Part shown: positions 1 through 7,856 of the stretch, piece by piece | Layout of the letters: every line of letters begins with the position of its first letter | Numbering within the stretch: the stretch's first letter is position 1 | Assembly: GCA_018241025.1 (NCBI GenBank) | Contig: JAFEEQ010000025.1 | Coordinates: 62,001-126,000, forward strand | Length of the DNA: 64,000 nt | Direction of reading: 5' to 3' | Source of the DNA: Pseudomonadota bacterium | Lineage (GTDB): Bacteria; Pseudomonadota; Alphaproteobacteria; Micropepsales; Micropepsaceae | Notes under the pieces: generated by a model | Database searches by the model: none | The model's input: only the letters and a program-made list of their open reading frames with translations | Told to the model about the DNA's origin: nothing | Translations under genes and position numbers: made by a program

Positions 1-673
1 GCTTGAGGACCGTCGGGTCTTCGTTATCGGGCGCGACATGGAACGCGATCGTCTTGCGGCGCCCGACGATGCGCACGCGCGCGCCGGCCTCATGCATGGC
101 GATGGCGGTGTCGATCGCCGAAGCGCCGGCGCCGAGCACGACGACGTCGCGATCCTTGAAGCGCGCGCAATCGCTGTGATCGAAGGAGTGCGACACGGCG
201 TCGGCGGCCAGCGCCGCCAACTCGGCAGGCATGTTCTTGAACCAGGTGATGCCGACCGCCATGACGACGCGTTGTGCGGTCAACTGTTCGCCGTCCTCGA
301 GTGTGAGGCGATAGCCCTCATCGGCCTTGGCGATGCCGGTGACATTCTTTTCTTCGAGCATCGACACATAGGTCCGCACGAACCAGCTCGAATAGGCGAC
401 GAAGTCGTCGACATGGACCGGGACCTTCTGGGCCGAATAGGCCCGCCCGTTCGCCGCCGACCAGGCTTCCAGCGTGGACGCGGCGTCCGGCGCCGAGAGA
501 TTGGAGGCGAAACCCTCCGATTTCAGGTTCATGCCCTTGGGCATGTGATGGCGCCAGGTTGCCATCGCCTTGCCGAAGATCCGGAAGCGAATGCCGGATG
601 CGGCGAGATGGGCAGCGAGCGAGAGACCGTAGGGGCCGGCGCCGACGATGGCGACTTCGATCGGATGGGGCAT
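1..673 (-). CDS. FAD-dependent oxidoreductase (C-terminus outside window)
   Basis: The visible 224 residues begin with a Rossmann dinucleotide-binding motif (VAIVGAGPYGLSLAAHL, residues 7-23), as expected for FAD binding. A second nucleotide-binding motif (VVVLGAGASAIDTAIAM) lies near residue 175 and is the NAD(P) site typical of flavin monooxygenase or pyridine-nucleotide-disulfide-type enzymes. The gene runs off the left edge, so its length and C-terminal domain are unknown. ATG at 673 opens directly onto the first beta strand. A perfect 15-bp palindrome lies 20 bp upstream in the space shared with the divergent ATP-grasp gene. The substrate cannot be told; an FMO-like or SidA-like hydroxylase is equally possible. 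Confidence 0.85.
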   Translation of the reverse strand, partial: MPHPIEVAIVGAGPYGLSLAAHLAASGIRFRIFGKAMATWRHHMPKGMNLKSEGFASNLSAPDAASTLEAWSAANGRAYSAQKVPVHVDDFVAYSSWFVRTYVSMLEEKNVTGIAKADEGYRLTLEDGEQLTAQRVVMAVGITWFKNMPAELAALAADAVSHSFDHSDCARFKDRDVVVLGAGASAIDTAIAMHEAGARVRIVGRRKTIAFHVAPDNEDPTVLK

Positions 674-692
674 GACATCCTCAAATAAAGAC

Positions 693-707
693 GTCCCGAA
701 ACGGGAC
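693..707. promoter_or_regulatory. Palindrome, candidate operator
   Basis: GTCCCGAAACGGGAC is a perfect 6-bp inverted repeat around AAA, 20 bp upstream of the oxidoreductase start and in a 155-bp divergent intergenic region. Size and symmetry suit a dimeric repressor such as TetR. No T-run follows, so a terminator is less likely. The binding protein is unknown. Confidence 0.4.
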
Positions 708-828
708 AGATTTCAATTCGAGACGGAAATTCCGCAATTTCGCGCCGCGCGGGAGCCACGGTCCAAACTTCATGCCATTCGGGATTGCCATTCAGAATTG
801 ATTGAGACTGGCCGATTAAATTCGTGCA

Positions 829-2037
829 ATGGCGCCCCGGATTCTCCTTCTCACGACCGTCGAATGGCCGTCGAGCGCGCGGCTGGCGAGCGCATTCGCG
901 GCGGCGGGTGCGACGGTCGAGGCCGTCTATCCGCGCGGCCATGTCATCGCCGGAAGCCGGTTCGTCTCGGCACATCACCGCTACACTGCCTGGGCGCCGT
1001 TGACTTCGATCACCAAGGCCATCGAGCGGGCGCAGCCCGATCTCGTCGTGCCTTGCGACGATCGCGCCGTGGCGCAGCTGGTGCGTCTCGACCGTGGATC
1101 GCTCCATCCGCTCATCGAACGCTCGCTCGGCACGCCGAAGAACTATGCCGCGCTGATGGCGCGCGGGACGTTCATCGACGCAGCGCGCGCCGCCGGCATT
1201 GTCGCGCCCGAAACCTACGTCGTGCCGGATGAAACGCTGCTCGACGAGATCCTGAGCCGTGCCGGCTTTCCCTGTGTGATCAAGGCCGATGGCAGCTGGG
1301 GTGGCGACGGCGTCGCAGTGGTTCACGATCGTGCCGACGCGCATGAGATCTATCGCCGTTTTGCGCCGGCGCCCGGACGTCTGCGCAGCCTCGTGCGCGC
1401 GGTGAAACGCCGGGACGTGCATTTCCTGCGCGAGATGGTGCGGCCGCGTCCAATGACGGTGAGCGTGCAGCGCTTCGTGCCGGGGCAACCGGTCACCACC
1501 GCTTTCGCCTGCTGGAAGGGGCGCGTCCTGGCCGCGATTCACATGGAGGTGCTCGAAACGCTCGGCCCGACCGGACCGGCCAGTGTTCTGCGCCGGATCG
1601 ACTGCCCGCGGATGGACTTCGCGGCGGTGCGCATCGCCGAGCAATTCGGCCTGTCGGGCCTGCATGGCCTCGATTTCATGCGCGATGCCGGCGGCCAGCC
1701 TCATCTCATCGAGATCAATCCGCGCGCCACCCAGTCGGCGCCGCTGGCGCTCGGGCCAGGTCGCGACCTGGCGGCTGCCCTGGCGGGCTGCATCGCGCCG
1801 CTGCCCCGGCCGGTCCGCCCGACCGTCACCGCCAACCCGGTGATCGCGCTTTTCCCTCAGGAATGGCGGCGCGATCCGGCCAGCGCGTGGCTGGCGAGCG
1901 CCCATCTCGACGTCCCCTGGGACGATCCGGCGGTGCTGCTGGCCTGCCTTGCTCCGGGCGACGCGGTTCCGGAGCGCCGGGCCACACCGCGCGGAAACCC
2001 CTTGGTTCTGGCCGGACGCATGCCCAACGGTCATTAA
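829..2037 (+). CDS. ATP-grasp domain protein
   Basis: This 402-residue protein has the ATP-grasp fold used by carboxylate-amine/thiol ligases. An N-terminal pre-ATP-grasp domain (MAPRILLLTTVEWPSS) is followed by the ATP-binding strand with its lysine (FPCVIKADGSWGGDGVAVV, about residues 145-163). The metal-binding Glu/Asn motif LIEINPRATQSAP sits near residue 293. Such stand-alone ATP-grasp proteins ligate an acid to an amine through an acyl phosphate. The next gene encodes a Wzz-like polysaccharide protein 78 bp downstream on the same strand, so a role in modifying surface polysaccharide is possible but inferred. ATG at 829 was chosen because the conserved first beta strand follows at once. 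Confidence 0.8.
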   Translation: MAPRILLLTTVEWPSSARLASAFAAAGATVEAVYPRGHVIAGSRFVSAHHRYTAWAPLTSITKAIERAQPDLVVPCDDRAVAQLVRLDRGSLHPLIERSLGTPKNYAALMARGTFIDAARAAGIVAPETYVVPDETLLDEILSRAGFPCVIKADGSWGGDGVAVVHDRADAHEIYRRFAPAPGRLRSLVRAVKRRDVHFLREMVRPRPMTVSVQRFVPGQPVTTAFACWKGRVLAAIHMEVLETLGPTGPASVLRRIDCPRMDFAAVRIAEQFGLSGLHGLDFMRDAGGQPHLIEINPRATQSAPLALGPGRDLAAALAGCIAPLPRPVRPTVTANPVIALFPQEWRRDPASAWLASAHLDVPWDDPAVLLACLAPGDAVPERRATPRGNPLVLAGRMPNGH

Positions 2038-2115
2038 CCGTTCGTCAGGCGGCGTTGCTGTAAATCAGTCAGCAGAAGCAAAAGGCTCGCCGGCGTAACA
2101 CGCGGCGAAAAGGGC

Positions 2116-4263
2116 ATGTCGTTCCAGGGGATTAACCCAAATCCAGCTCGCGATGCCCGTGAACCGGCGGCATCCTTCGAGCTTTCCGACGTGCTCGCCG
2201 TGCTTCGGGCGAAGGCGGGGCTGATTCTGCGCGTCACCGTTTTGGTCGTCGCCGCCGCGGTCGTCGCGGTATCGCTGATGCCGTCGACCTATTCGGCCTC
2301 GGCGGTCGTGATGCTCGATCCGCGCAAGAATTCGGTGGCCGATCTGCAGGCCGTGCTCTCTGCGCTGCCGACCGATCCGGCCTCGATCCAGAACCAGATT
2401 CAGGTCCTTCAGTCGCGCGATCTTGCCGCGAAGGTGATTGCGAAACTCCAGCTCTACGACGATCCCGAATTCAACGGCATGCTGCAGAAGAGTGTCGGCA
2501 GCACCCTTCTCGGCCTGCTCAATCCGAAGCACTGGCTCGCGGGTGGAGCGCCTGCCGCACCGGCCCCGGATCAGATCCGCGATTCGATCGTCGACAATTT
2601 CCTCAGCCACCTGTCGGCGGAATCGGTGGGGCTCTCGACCACCGTGAACGTCACCTTCACCTCGCGCGACGCCGCGAAGGCCGCACGGATCGCCGATGCG
2701 GTGGCGCAGACCTATATCGACGGGCTGGTGGAGACCAAGCTCAAAGCCTCGGAATCGACCAGCGCCTGGCTGACGCAGCGCATCCGCGAACTGGCCAGCC
2801 AGGTCCAGCGCCAGGAAGCGGCCGCGCTGACCTATCGCGCCGAACACCATCTCGATTCCTCCGATGCCGGCACGGCGCTGATCGAACAGCAGATCGGCGG
2901 CATCAACGGCCAGATCATCCAGGCGCGCGCCGATCTCTCGGCCAAGGCCGCGATCTACGACCAGGTCGAGCGCCTGATGAAGGAAGGCCGGCCGGCGGAC
3001 GTTTCGCAGATCGTGGCGTCGCCGCTGATCATCCAGCTGCGCACCCAGCAGGCGGATCTCCTGCGCGAAGAGGCGGCGCTGGCAATTCCCTATGGCCCGA
3101 AACATCCCAAGCGCATCGCGGTGGAAAACCAGCTGCGCGATCTCGATCAGAAGATCGGCGAAGAGGCCGCGCGCATCGCATCGGCGCTGGCCAACGACGT
3201 GACCGTCGCCCGCGCCCAGCTCGGCTCGCTGCAGTCGAGCCTGACGAGCACGCAGCATACCGTCTCGGGTCAGGATCTGATCGCGGTCAAGCTGAAGGCG
3301 CTGGAGGCGGAGGCGGATTCGACGCGCAAGCTCTACGAGTCGTTCCTCGAAAGGCTGCGTTCGATCCAGGACCAGGACGGGTTGCTCGTGCCCGATGCCA
3401 ATCTGATTTCGCATGCCGCCGTCGCCGGTGCGCCGACTTCGCCGCCCAAGATGCTGATCGTGCTGGCGTCGTTCCCGGCCGGTATCCTGCTGGGATGCCT
3501 CATCGCCTTCCTGCAGGTTCGCCTGTTCGCAAGCCCGCCGCGCCGGCGCCGCGAGCCCGATGCGCCGCGCCCGGTGTCGCGCCCGCTGCAGCCGGCCATG
3601 GCCGGACCGCCGATCCTCGCCGACGTGCCCGGCGCCTTCGCCTCCGGTGCCGCAGATCAGGTCGTCGACTGGCCGGCATCGCCGTTCTCGCGTGCCGTGG
3701 CGCAACTGCTTGGCCGGGTGGTGCCGGCGCGGCGGTCCGGACAGGCGCGGGTCGTTGCCGTGACGGCGTTGGCCCAGGACGGCGCGGGCACCAATCTCGC
3801 TTTGGCGATGGCACGCAGCGCGGCGCGTGCCGGGCTTCGCACCATCATCGTCGATGGCCATTTCCAGCAGCCGGCCCTGGCGCGCATGGTCGGCGTCCGG
3901 CTTGAAGGTGGCCTGATGGACGTCCTGCAGGGAAGTGTCACCGTCAACCGGGCACTCACCCGCGATCCGCGATCCAATGTCCTGATGCTGGCTACACAGA
4001 TTCCTCCGCGCGATGCCAATGCGGCACTGGCTTCGCCGCGCGTGGGAGAGTTGTTCCGCCACCTCCGGGCGATCTGCGATCTGGTGATCGTCGCCACCCC
4101 ACCCGTCAGCAGTTCGCACGAAGCACCCACCTTCGCCCGCCTGTCCGACGCCGTCATCATGGCAGCCCGTCCCGAAGAGGGTCCGGGACCCCGTGCCAAC
4201 GGCGCCCTGGCAACGCTTTCCCAATGGCGCTCGGCGCCGGTCGGGCTGGTCGTTGTCCGCTGA
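2116..4263 (+). CDS. Wzz/GumC-type polysaccharide chain-length protein with degenerate BY-kinase-like domain
   Basis: This 715-residue inner-membrane protein resembles polysaccharide co-polymerases. TM1 lies at about residues 34-56, followed by a long periplasmic coiled-coil region. The proline-rich PTSPPK motif leads into TM2 at about residues 446-468, then comes a basic cytoplasmic linker (RRRREPD). The C-terminal 170 residues follow the BY-kinase/ParA-like fold, but the P-loop reads AQDGAGTNLALA with no Lys-Ser/Thr. The Walker A' segment (IIVDGHFQQP) and Walker B segment (LVIVATPP) are also altered, and no tyrosine cluster ends the protein. It probably controls EPS or O-antigen length without kinase activity. 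A purine-rich RBS (gaaaaggg) precedes ATG 2116. Confidence 0.85.
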   Translation: MSFQGINPNPARDAREPAASFELSDVLAVLRAKAGLILRVTVLVVAAAVVAVSLMPSTYSASAVVMLDPRKNSVADLQAVLSALPTDPASIQNQIQVLQSRDLAAKVIAKLQLYDDPEFNGMLQKSVGSTLLGLLNPKHWLAGGAPAAPAPDQIRDSIVDNFLSHLSAESVGLSTTVNVTFTSRDAAKAARIADAVAQTYIDGLVETKLKASESTSAWLTQRIRELASQVQRQEAAALTYRAEHHLDSSDAGTALIEQQIGGINGQIIQARADLSAKAAIYDQVERLMKEGRPADVSQIVASPLIIQLRTQQADLLREEAALAIPYGPKHPKRIAVENQLRDLDQKIGEEAARIASALANDVTVARAQLGSLQSSLTSTQHTVSGQDLIAVKLKALEAEADSTRKLYESFLERLRSIQDQDGLLVPDANLISHAAVAGAPTSPPKMLIVLASFPAGILLGCLIAFLQVRLFASPPRRRREPDAPRPVSRPLQPAMAGPPILADVPGAFASGAADQVVDWPASPFSRAVAQLLGRVVPARRSGQARVVAVTALAQDGAGTNLALAMARSAARAGLRTIIVDGHFQQPALARMVGVRLEGGLMDVLQGSVTVNRALTRDPRSNVLMLATQIPPRDANAALASPRVGELFRHLRAICDLVIVATPPVSSSHEAPTFARLSDAVIMAARPEEGPGPRANGALATLSQWRSAPVGLVVVR

Positions 4264-4388
4264 CGGCGGGATTTACCTCATTCACAGAGATGGAGGGCAT
4301 TTAAGCCGGGCGGCGCCATCTCCGGCTTGCCCTTACCCCCGCCTTACCGTTAAGTGCGCGCCGCTGACATTCGTGGGGTGAACGCCAT

Positions 4389-4970
4389 ATGCCGTTTGAC
4401 TTGAACAGCACCACAGGAAAGGCCGTCCTCGGGACCGCCCTCCTCGTGCTTGGCCTGATCCTGGGCTGGTTCCTCCATCGCGCGATCTTCGCGCCGGCGG
4501 ATGTTCCCACCCTCATGGTCTATGACGACTGGCGCGTCGGCTGCCCGGGCAGCAAGGAAAAGGACATGCATTGCTCGATCACGCAGGACGTGCTCGAGGC
4601 CAAGTCGCACAGCGAAATCGCGCAGATCGCGATCAATCGCACGGACAAGGGCGCCGTCATGACGGTGGTGCTGCCTTATAATGTTCTCCTCGAGCCGGGC
4701 ATCGGCCTCAGCTTCGCGGCCAACGACAAGCCGGACATCTACAAGTTCGACATCTGCGACGGCGTCGGCTGCATCGTCCGCATTCCGTTCGACGACAAGC
4801 TGGCGCGCAAGCTGCTCACGGCCAAGGAAGCCCCGCGCATTCTGTTCGCGGGTATGGACAACAAGCCGGTCGGCCTGCCCTTTTCGCTGAAGGGCTTCCG
4901 CGCCGCCTACGCCGTCTACACGAGCGCCGAGGCACGGCGCCATTCCTGGTTCCGGAGACTGTGGTCATGA
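4389..4970 (+). CDS. IalB-family protein with N-terminal membrane anchor
   Basis: This 193-residue protein has one hydrophobic segment (about residues 12-33) without a clear cleavage site, then a domain of the invasion-associated locus B (IalB) type: a DDWRVGCPG start, paired cysteines around CDGVGC, and a closing GLPFSLKGFRAAY. IalB proteins are periplasmic or envelope proteins of Alphaproteobacteria; their biochemical role is poorly defined. The gene overlaps the next one by ATGA, so the two are translationally coupled. It may be the inner-membrane-tethered partner of the secreted paralogue that follows. The 125 bp upstream show no clear operator. Confidence 0.8.
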   Translation: MPFDLNSTTGKAVLGTALLVLGLILGWFLHRAIFAPADVPTLMVYDDWRVGCPGSKEKDMHCSITQDVLEAKSHSEIAQIAINRTDKGAVMTVVLPYNVLLEPGIGLSFAANDKPDIYKFDICDGVGCIVRIPFDDKLARKLLTAKEAPRILFAGMDNKPVGLPFSLKGFRAAYAVYTSAEARRHSWFRRLWS

Positions 4971-5581
4971 AGTCGCTTCGCTCGTTCTTCGGTGGCGCCA
5001 TCGCCGCCACGCTCCTCACCGTCGCCGCCGCGGCCCAGAACGCGCCGGGCCAGCCGCTCGCGCCGAGCGAAACCAAGCAGTTCGGCGACTGGATGGTGCG
5101 CTGCTTCGCGGTCGACAAATCGCCTTCGCCTTGCGACATGTTCGAAGTCCTCGCCGACAAGAAGAGCGGTAACCGCATCCTGAGCGTGTCGATCGCGTAT
5201 ATTCCGTCTACCGACAAGCATGTCATCCAGGTCGCGGTGCCGCTGGGCGTCGTGATCCAGAAGGGTCTCCTGCTCACCTCGGACAAGTATACGTCGCCGG
5301 TATTGCACTATCGCCGCTGCGATCGCGGCGGATGCTATGTCGAGATGCTGCTCGATAACGCCGCGGTGGATTCGCTCGCCAGCTCTTCCGGTCCCGCGAC
5401 GGTCAAGTTCGTCTATGGCGACAAGCCGTTCGACGTTCCGTTTTCGCTGAAGGGCTTTGCCGACGCGCATGGCACGATGACCGATCTCGCGCGCAAGAAG
5501 GCTGCCGGTGCTTCGGCGCCGGCCGCCCCGGCACCCGACGCGGCACCGGCCGCTGGCGATGCCACTCCGGCGAAGCCGTAA
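4967..5581 (+). CDS. Secreted IalB-family protein
   Basis: This 204-residue protein has a classical signal peptide (MKSLRSFFGGAIAATLLTVAAAAQ), an IalB domain (FGDWMVRCF, CDRGGCYVEM, VPFSLKGFADAH) and a low-complexity Ala/Pro tail. It is a paralogue of the preceding gene; both end the domain with FSLKGF. A GTG at 4961 is in frame, but ATG at 4967 gives the canonical ATGA overlap and a better signal peptide. A strong stem-loop follows 23 bp downstream. A periplasmic location is predicted; the partner or substrate is unknown. Confidence 0.85.
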   Translation: MKSLRSFFGGAIAATLLTVAAAAQNAPGQPLAPSETKQFGDWMVRCFAVDKSPSPCDMFEVLADKKSGNRILSVSIAYIPSTDKHVIQVAVPLGVVIQKGLLLTSDKYTSPVLHYRRCDRGGCYVEMLLDNAAVDSLASSSGPATVKFVYGDKPFDVPFSLKGFADAHGTMTDLARKKAAGASAPAAPAPDAAPAAGDATPAKP

Positions 5582-5603
5582 GGCGCACGCGCAGGCCATT
5601 ACG

Positions 5604-5640
5604 ACAGGCGGCTCGCGATCGCGGGCCGCCTGTTTCGTTT
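5604..5640. terminator. Bidirectional stem-loop terminator
   Basis: A 13-bp stem (5604-5616 with 5621-5633, one G-T mismatch) closes a 4-base GATC loop and is followed by a T-rich run on the plus strand. It lies exactly between the convergent IalB and DedA genes, so it probably ends both transcripts. Confidence 0.75.
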
Positions 5641-6207
5641 TCACCCGAACCAGGCCTTCCAGAGTTCGCCCAGCGGTCCGAAGGCGGCATTGCCGAGCGC
5701 GCCCAGCGCCAGCAACGATGCCGACCACAGGATCGCCGAGGTGACGTTGGCGATCTGGAACGGCCAGAACGCCATCTGCGAAATGCCCGCGACGATCGGG
5801 ACGGTTGCGCGGAACGGCCCCATGAAGCGGCCGATGAAGATCGCCCATGTGCCCCAGCGGCGGAAGAAGGCGAGGGCGCGGTCCATCTGGTCGCGATAAT
5901 GTGAAATCGGCCAGACCGCGAGCGCGTGCTCCTTGTAGCGATGGCCGATCCAGTACGAGATCCAGTCGCCCGTGACCGCGCCGAAGGCGGCGCCAAGCCA
6001 GATCGGAATCGGATTGATTCCGGTCGCATGTATCACCACGCCGAGGCCGACGAGGATCGTCGTGCCCGGCACGAAAAACGATATGCCGACAAAGGATTCG
6101 CCGAACGCCGATATCAAGGCGATGGCGAAAGCCCATTCGGGATGATGGCGGGAATACTCGAGAAGCCAGGACGCGGTCTCGGCGATCCAGGCGAAGAAAT
6201 CGTGCAT
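5641..6207 (-). CDS. DedA-family inner-membrane protein
   Basis: This 188-residue polytopic membrane protein carries DedA/SNARE-associated motifs: ESFVGISFFVPGTTIL, then GAVTGDWISYWIGHRYK, then FIGRFMGPFRATVPIVAG, where the Gly-Arg and Pro-Phe-Arg residues are family hallmarks. DedA proteins support membrane-potential maintenance and lipid-carrier (undecaprenyl phosphate or phospholipid) translocation. ATG at 6207 (MHDFF) was preferred to an upstream in-frame codon at 6309 because the longer form adds a polar 34-residue tail and overlaps the regulatory region shared with the divergent RND operon. The RBS is weak. Confidence 0.85.
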   Translation of the reverse strand: MHDFFAWIAETASWLLEYSRHHPEWAFAIALISAFGESFVGISFFVPGTTILVGLGVVIHATGINPIPIWLGAAFGAVTGDWISYWIGHRYKEHALAVWPISHYRDQMDRALAFFRRWGTWAIFIGRFMGPFRATVPIVAGISQMAFWPFQIANVTSAILWSASLLALGALGNAAFGPLGELWKAWFG

Positions 6208-6268
6208 GCGCAAATCCGAAAAGGAACCGACGGAGGGTGGACGGGTTTCCGTTCTGATATGGTGGCTT

Positions 6269-6285
6269 TTGGACGCACTGTCCAA
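6269..6285. promoter_or_regulatory. Palindromic candidate operator of RND pump operon
   Basis: TTGGACGCACTGTCCAA is a perfect 6-bp inverted repeat with a 5-bp spacer. A further half-site, TTTGGACA, follows at 6301-6308. The site lies about 105 bp before the membrane fusion protein and 62 bp before the divergent DedA gene. This fits a TetR- or MarR-type efflux repressor, but no such regulator is adjacent. Confidence 0.45.
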
Positions 6286-6389
6286 TGCCCCTTGCGACAG
6301 TTTGGACAAATTTCCGCACCATCTCCTTGTTAGGTCCGCGACGGCAGGGGATTTTGCCCGCCGGGCCCCCGGCGCAAAGCGAGAGTTCG

Positions 6390-7847
6390 ATGAGCAGTCC
6401 TGGAAGCCTGAGAGGCGCGCTCGACCGTGCCGCCGCGCACACCGGCCGCGCCTGGCAGTGGGCAGCCGCGCGCGTACCGGGCGGCCGCAAGGTTTTGTGG
6501 TCTCTGGTGGCTCTGCTGGTCCTCGCGCTTGTGGTCTGGCGTGCCTGGCCGGGCGAAGACACGAGCCGGCGCCGCTTCGGGCCGCAATCGGTTGCCGTCG
6601 CCATTGCCCAGAAGGGCGACATGCAGATCACGCTCAACGCGCTCGGCACCGTCACACCGCTGGCGACCGTGACGGTGCGTCCGCAGGTCGGCGGTCAGAT
6701 CGTCAAGATCGCCTTCAAAGAGGGACAACTGGTGAAAGCCGGCGATCTCCTCGCCGTCATCGATCCGCGGCCGTTGCAGGCGGCGCTCGCGCAGGCCAAC
6801 GGCCAGCTTGCGCGCGACCGGGCGAATCTCGACAACGCCATTCTCGACCTGAAACGGCAGAAGGGGCTGCTCGCGGCGAACGCCACCTCGCAGCAGGCCT
6901 ATGCGACGCAGCAGGCGCTGGTCGGACAGCTCCAGGGCACGGTCAAGTCCGATGAGGCGAATGTCCAGGCCGCGGCGATCAATCTGGGCTACACCCAGGT
7001 TACCTCGCCGGTGGATGGCCGCGTCGGCCTGCGGCAGGTCGACATCGGCAACACGGTCTCCGCGGGCCAGACCACCGGCATCGTGGTGGTGACGCAGGAG
7101 CAGCCGACCTCCGTCCTGTTCACGCTGCCGGAGGACAACATCTCCGACATCCTCGAAAAAGTGAGTGCCGGCGAGAAACTCGTCGTGCAGGCCTACGACC
7201 GCGGCCAGACCAAGCTGCTTGCGACCGGGCGGCTTGAGACCATCGACAATCAGATCGACACCACGACCGGAACGGTCAAGCTGCGGGCGCTGTTCGACAA
7301 TGGCGAGGGAACGCTGTTTCCGAACCAGTTCGTGAATGTCCGCCTGCTGGTCGAAACACGGCACAACCAGACTCTCATTCCCGTGGCCGCCGTCCAGCGC
7401 GGCTCGGACGGCACCTTCGTCTTCGTCGTCTCGCCCGACAAGGAAGCCACCGTCCGGGCGGTGACACTCGGACCGGCCGATGCCACAAATGTCAGCATTG
7501 CGTCCGGGCTGAAGCCCGGCGATACGGTCGTGATCGATGGCGCCGACCGCCTGCGCGACGGCGCGAAAGTCGAAATCCCGAACGTCAGCAAGCCGATCGC
7601 GGCGCCGAGTGCCGCGCCGGCCGGCGCGGCCGGCACCGACGATCGTGCGGCGCGGCGTGCCAAGATGGCGGCCCTGCTGAAGCAATACTGCGCCGCGGAT
7701 TTCGAGAAATATTGCCCGAGCGCGAAGCCCGGTACGCCGGAAGCCCGCACCTGCATGCGCGAGAACCGCGACAGTTTCTCCGACGGCTGCAAGGGCGCGC
7801 TCAAGAAGATGCGTCGGGCCTTCAGTGGCGGCGGCGGCGGGCCCTGA
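6390..7847 (+). CDS. mdtA: RND efflux periplasmic adaptor (MdtA-like) with Cys-rich C-terminal extension
   Basis: This 485-residue membrane fusion protein has an N-terminal TM anchor (about residues 30-50), then the lipoyl/barrel-sandwich halves (VRPQVGGQIVKIAFKEGQLV and INLGYTQVTSPVDGRVG) around an alpha hairpin, then beta-barrel and membrane-proximal domains. It bridges the inner-membrane pump to an outer-membrane channel. An unusual C-terminal tail of about 60 residues (425-485) contains four cysteines in a YCAADFEKYCP...TCM...GCKGAL pattern, like the Cys-rich repeat family, and ends in a glycine run. ATG 6390 was chosen because it directly precedes the anchor. The two permeases follow within 9 bp. 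No TolC gene is in the window. Confidence 0.88.
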   Translation: MSSPGSLRGALDRAAAHTGRAWQWAAARVPGGRKVLWSLVALLVLALVVWRAWPGEDTSRRRFGPQSVAVAIAQKGDMQITLNALGTVTPLATVTVRPQVGGQIVKIAFKEGQLVKAGDLLAVIDPRPLQAALAQANGQLARDRANLDNAILDLKRQKGLLAANATSQQAYATQQALVGQLQGTVKSDEANVQAAAINLGYTQVTSPVDGRVGLRQVDIGNTVSAGQTTGIVVVTQEQPTSVLFTLPEDNISDILEKVSAGEKLVVQAYDRGQTKLLATGRLETIDNQIDTTTGTVKLRALFDNGEGTLFPNQFVNVRLLVETRHNQTLIPVAAVQRGSDGTFVFVVSPDKEATVRAVTLGPADATNVSIASGLKPGDTVVIDGADRLRDGAKVEIPNVSKPIAAPSAAPAGAAGTDDRAARRAKMAALLKQYCAADFEKYCPSAKPGTPEARTCMRENRDSFSDGCKGALKKMRRAFSGGGGGP

Positions 7848-7856
7848 GGCAGGGCC

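Noticed and set aside
529..2034. A 501-codon minus-strand frame overlapping the ATP-grasp gene
   Set aside because: Composition is arginine-rich and domain-free. It reads across the oxidoreductase start region in the wrong register.
2065..4224. A 719-codon open frame antisense to the Wzz-like gene
   Set aside because: Its product is Arg/Gly/His-rich without a domain, while the plus strand encodes a recognisable membrane protein.
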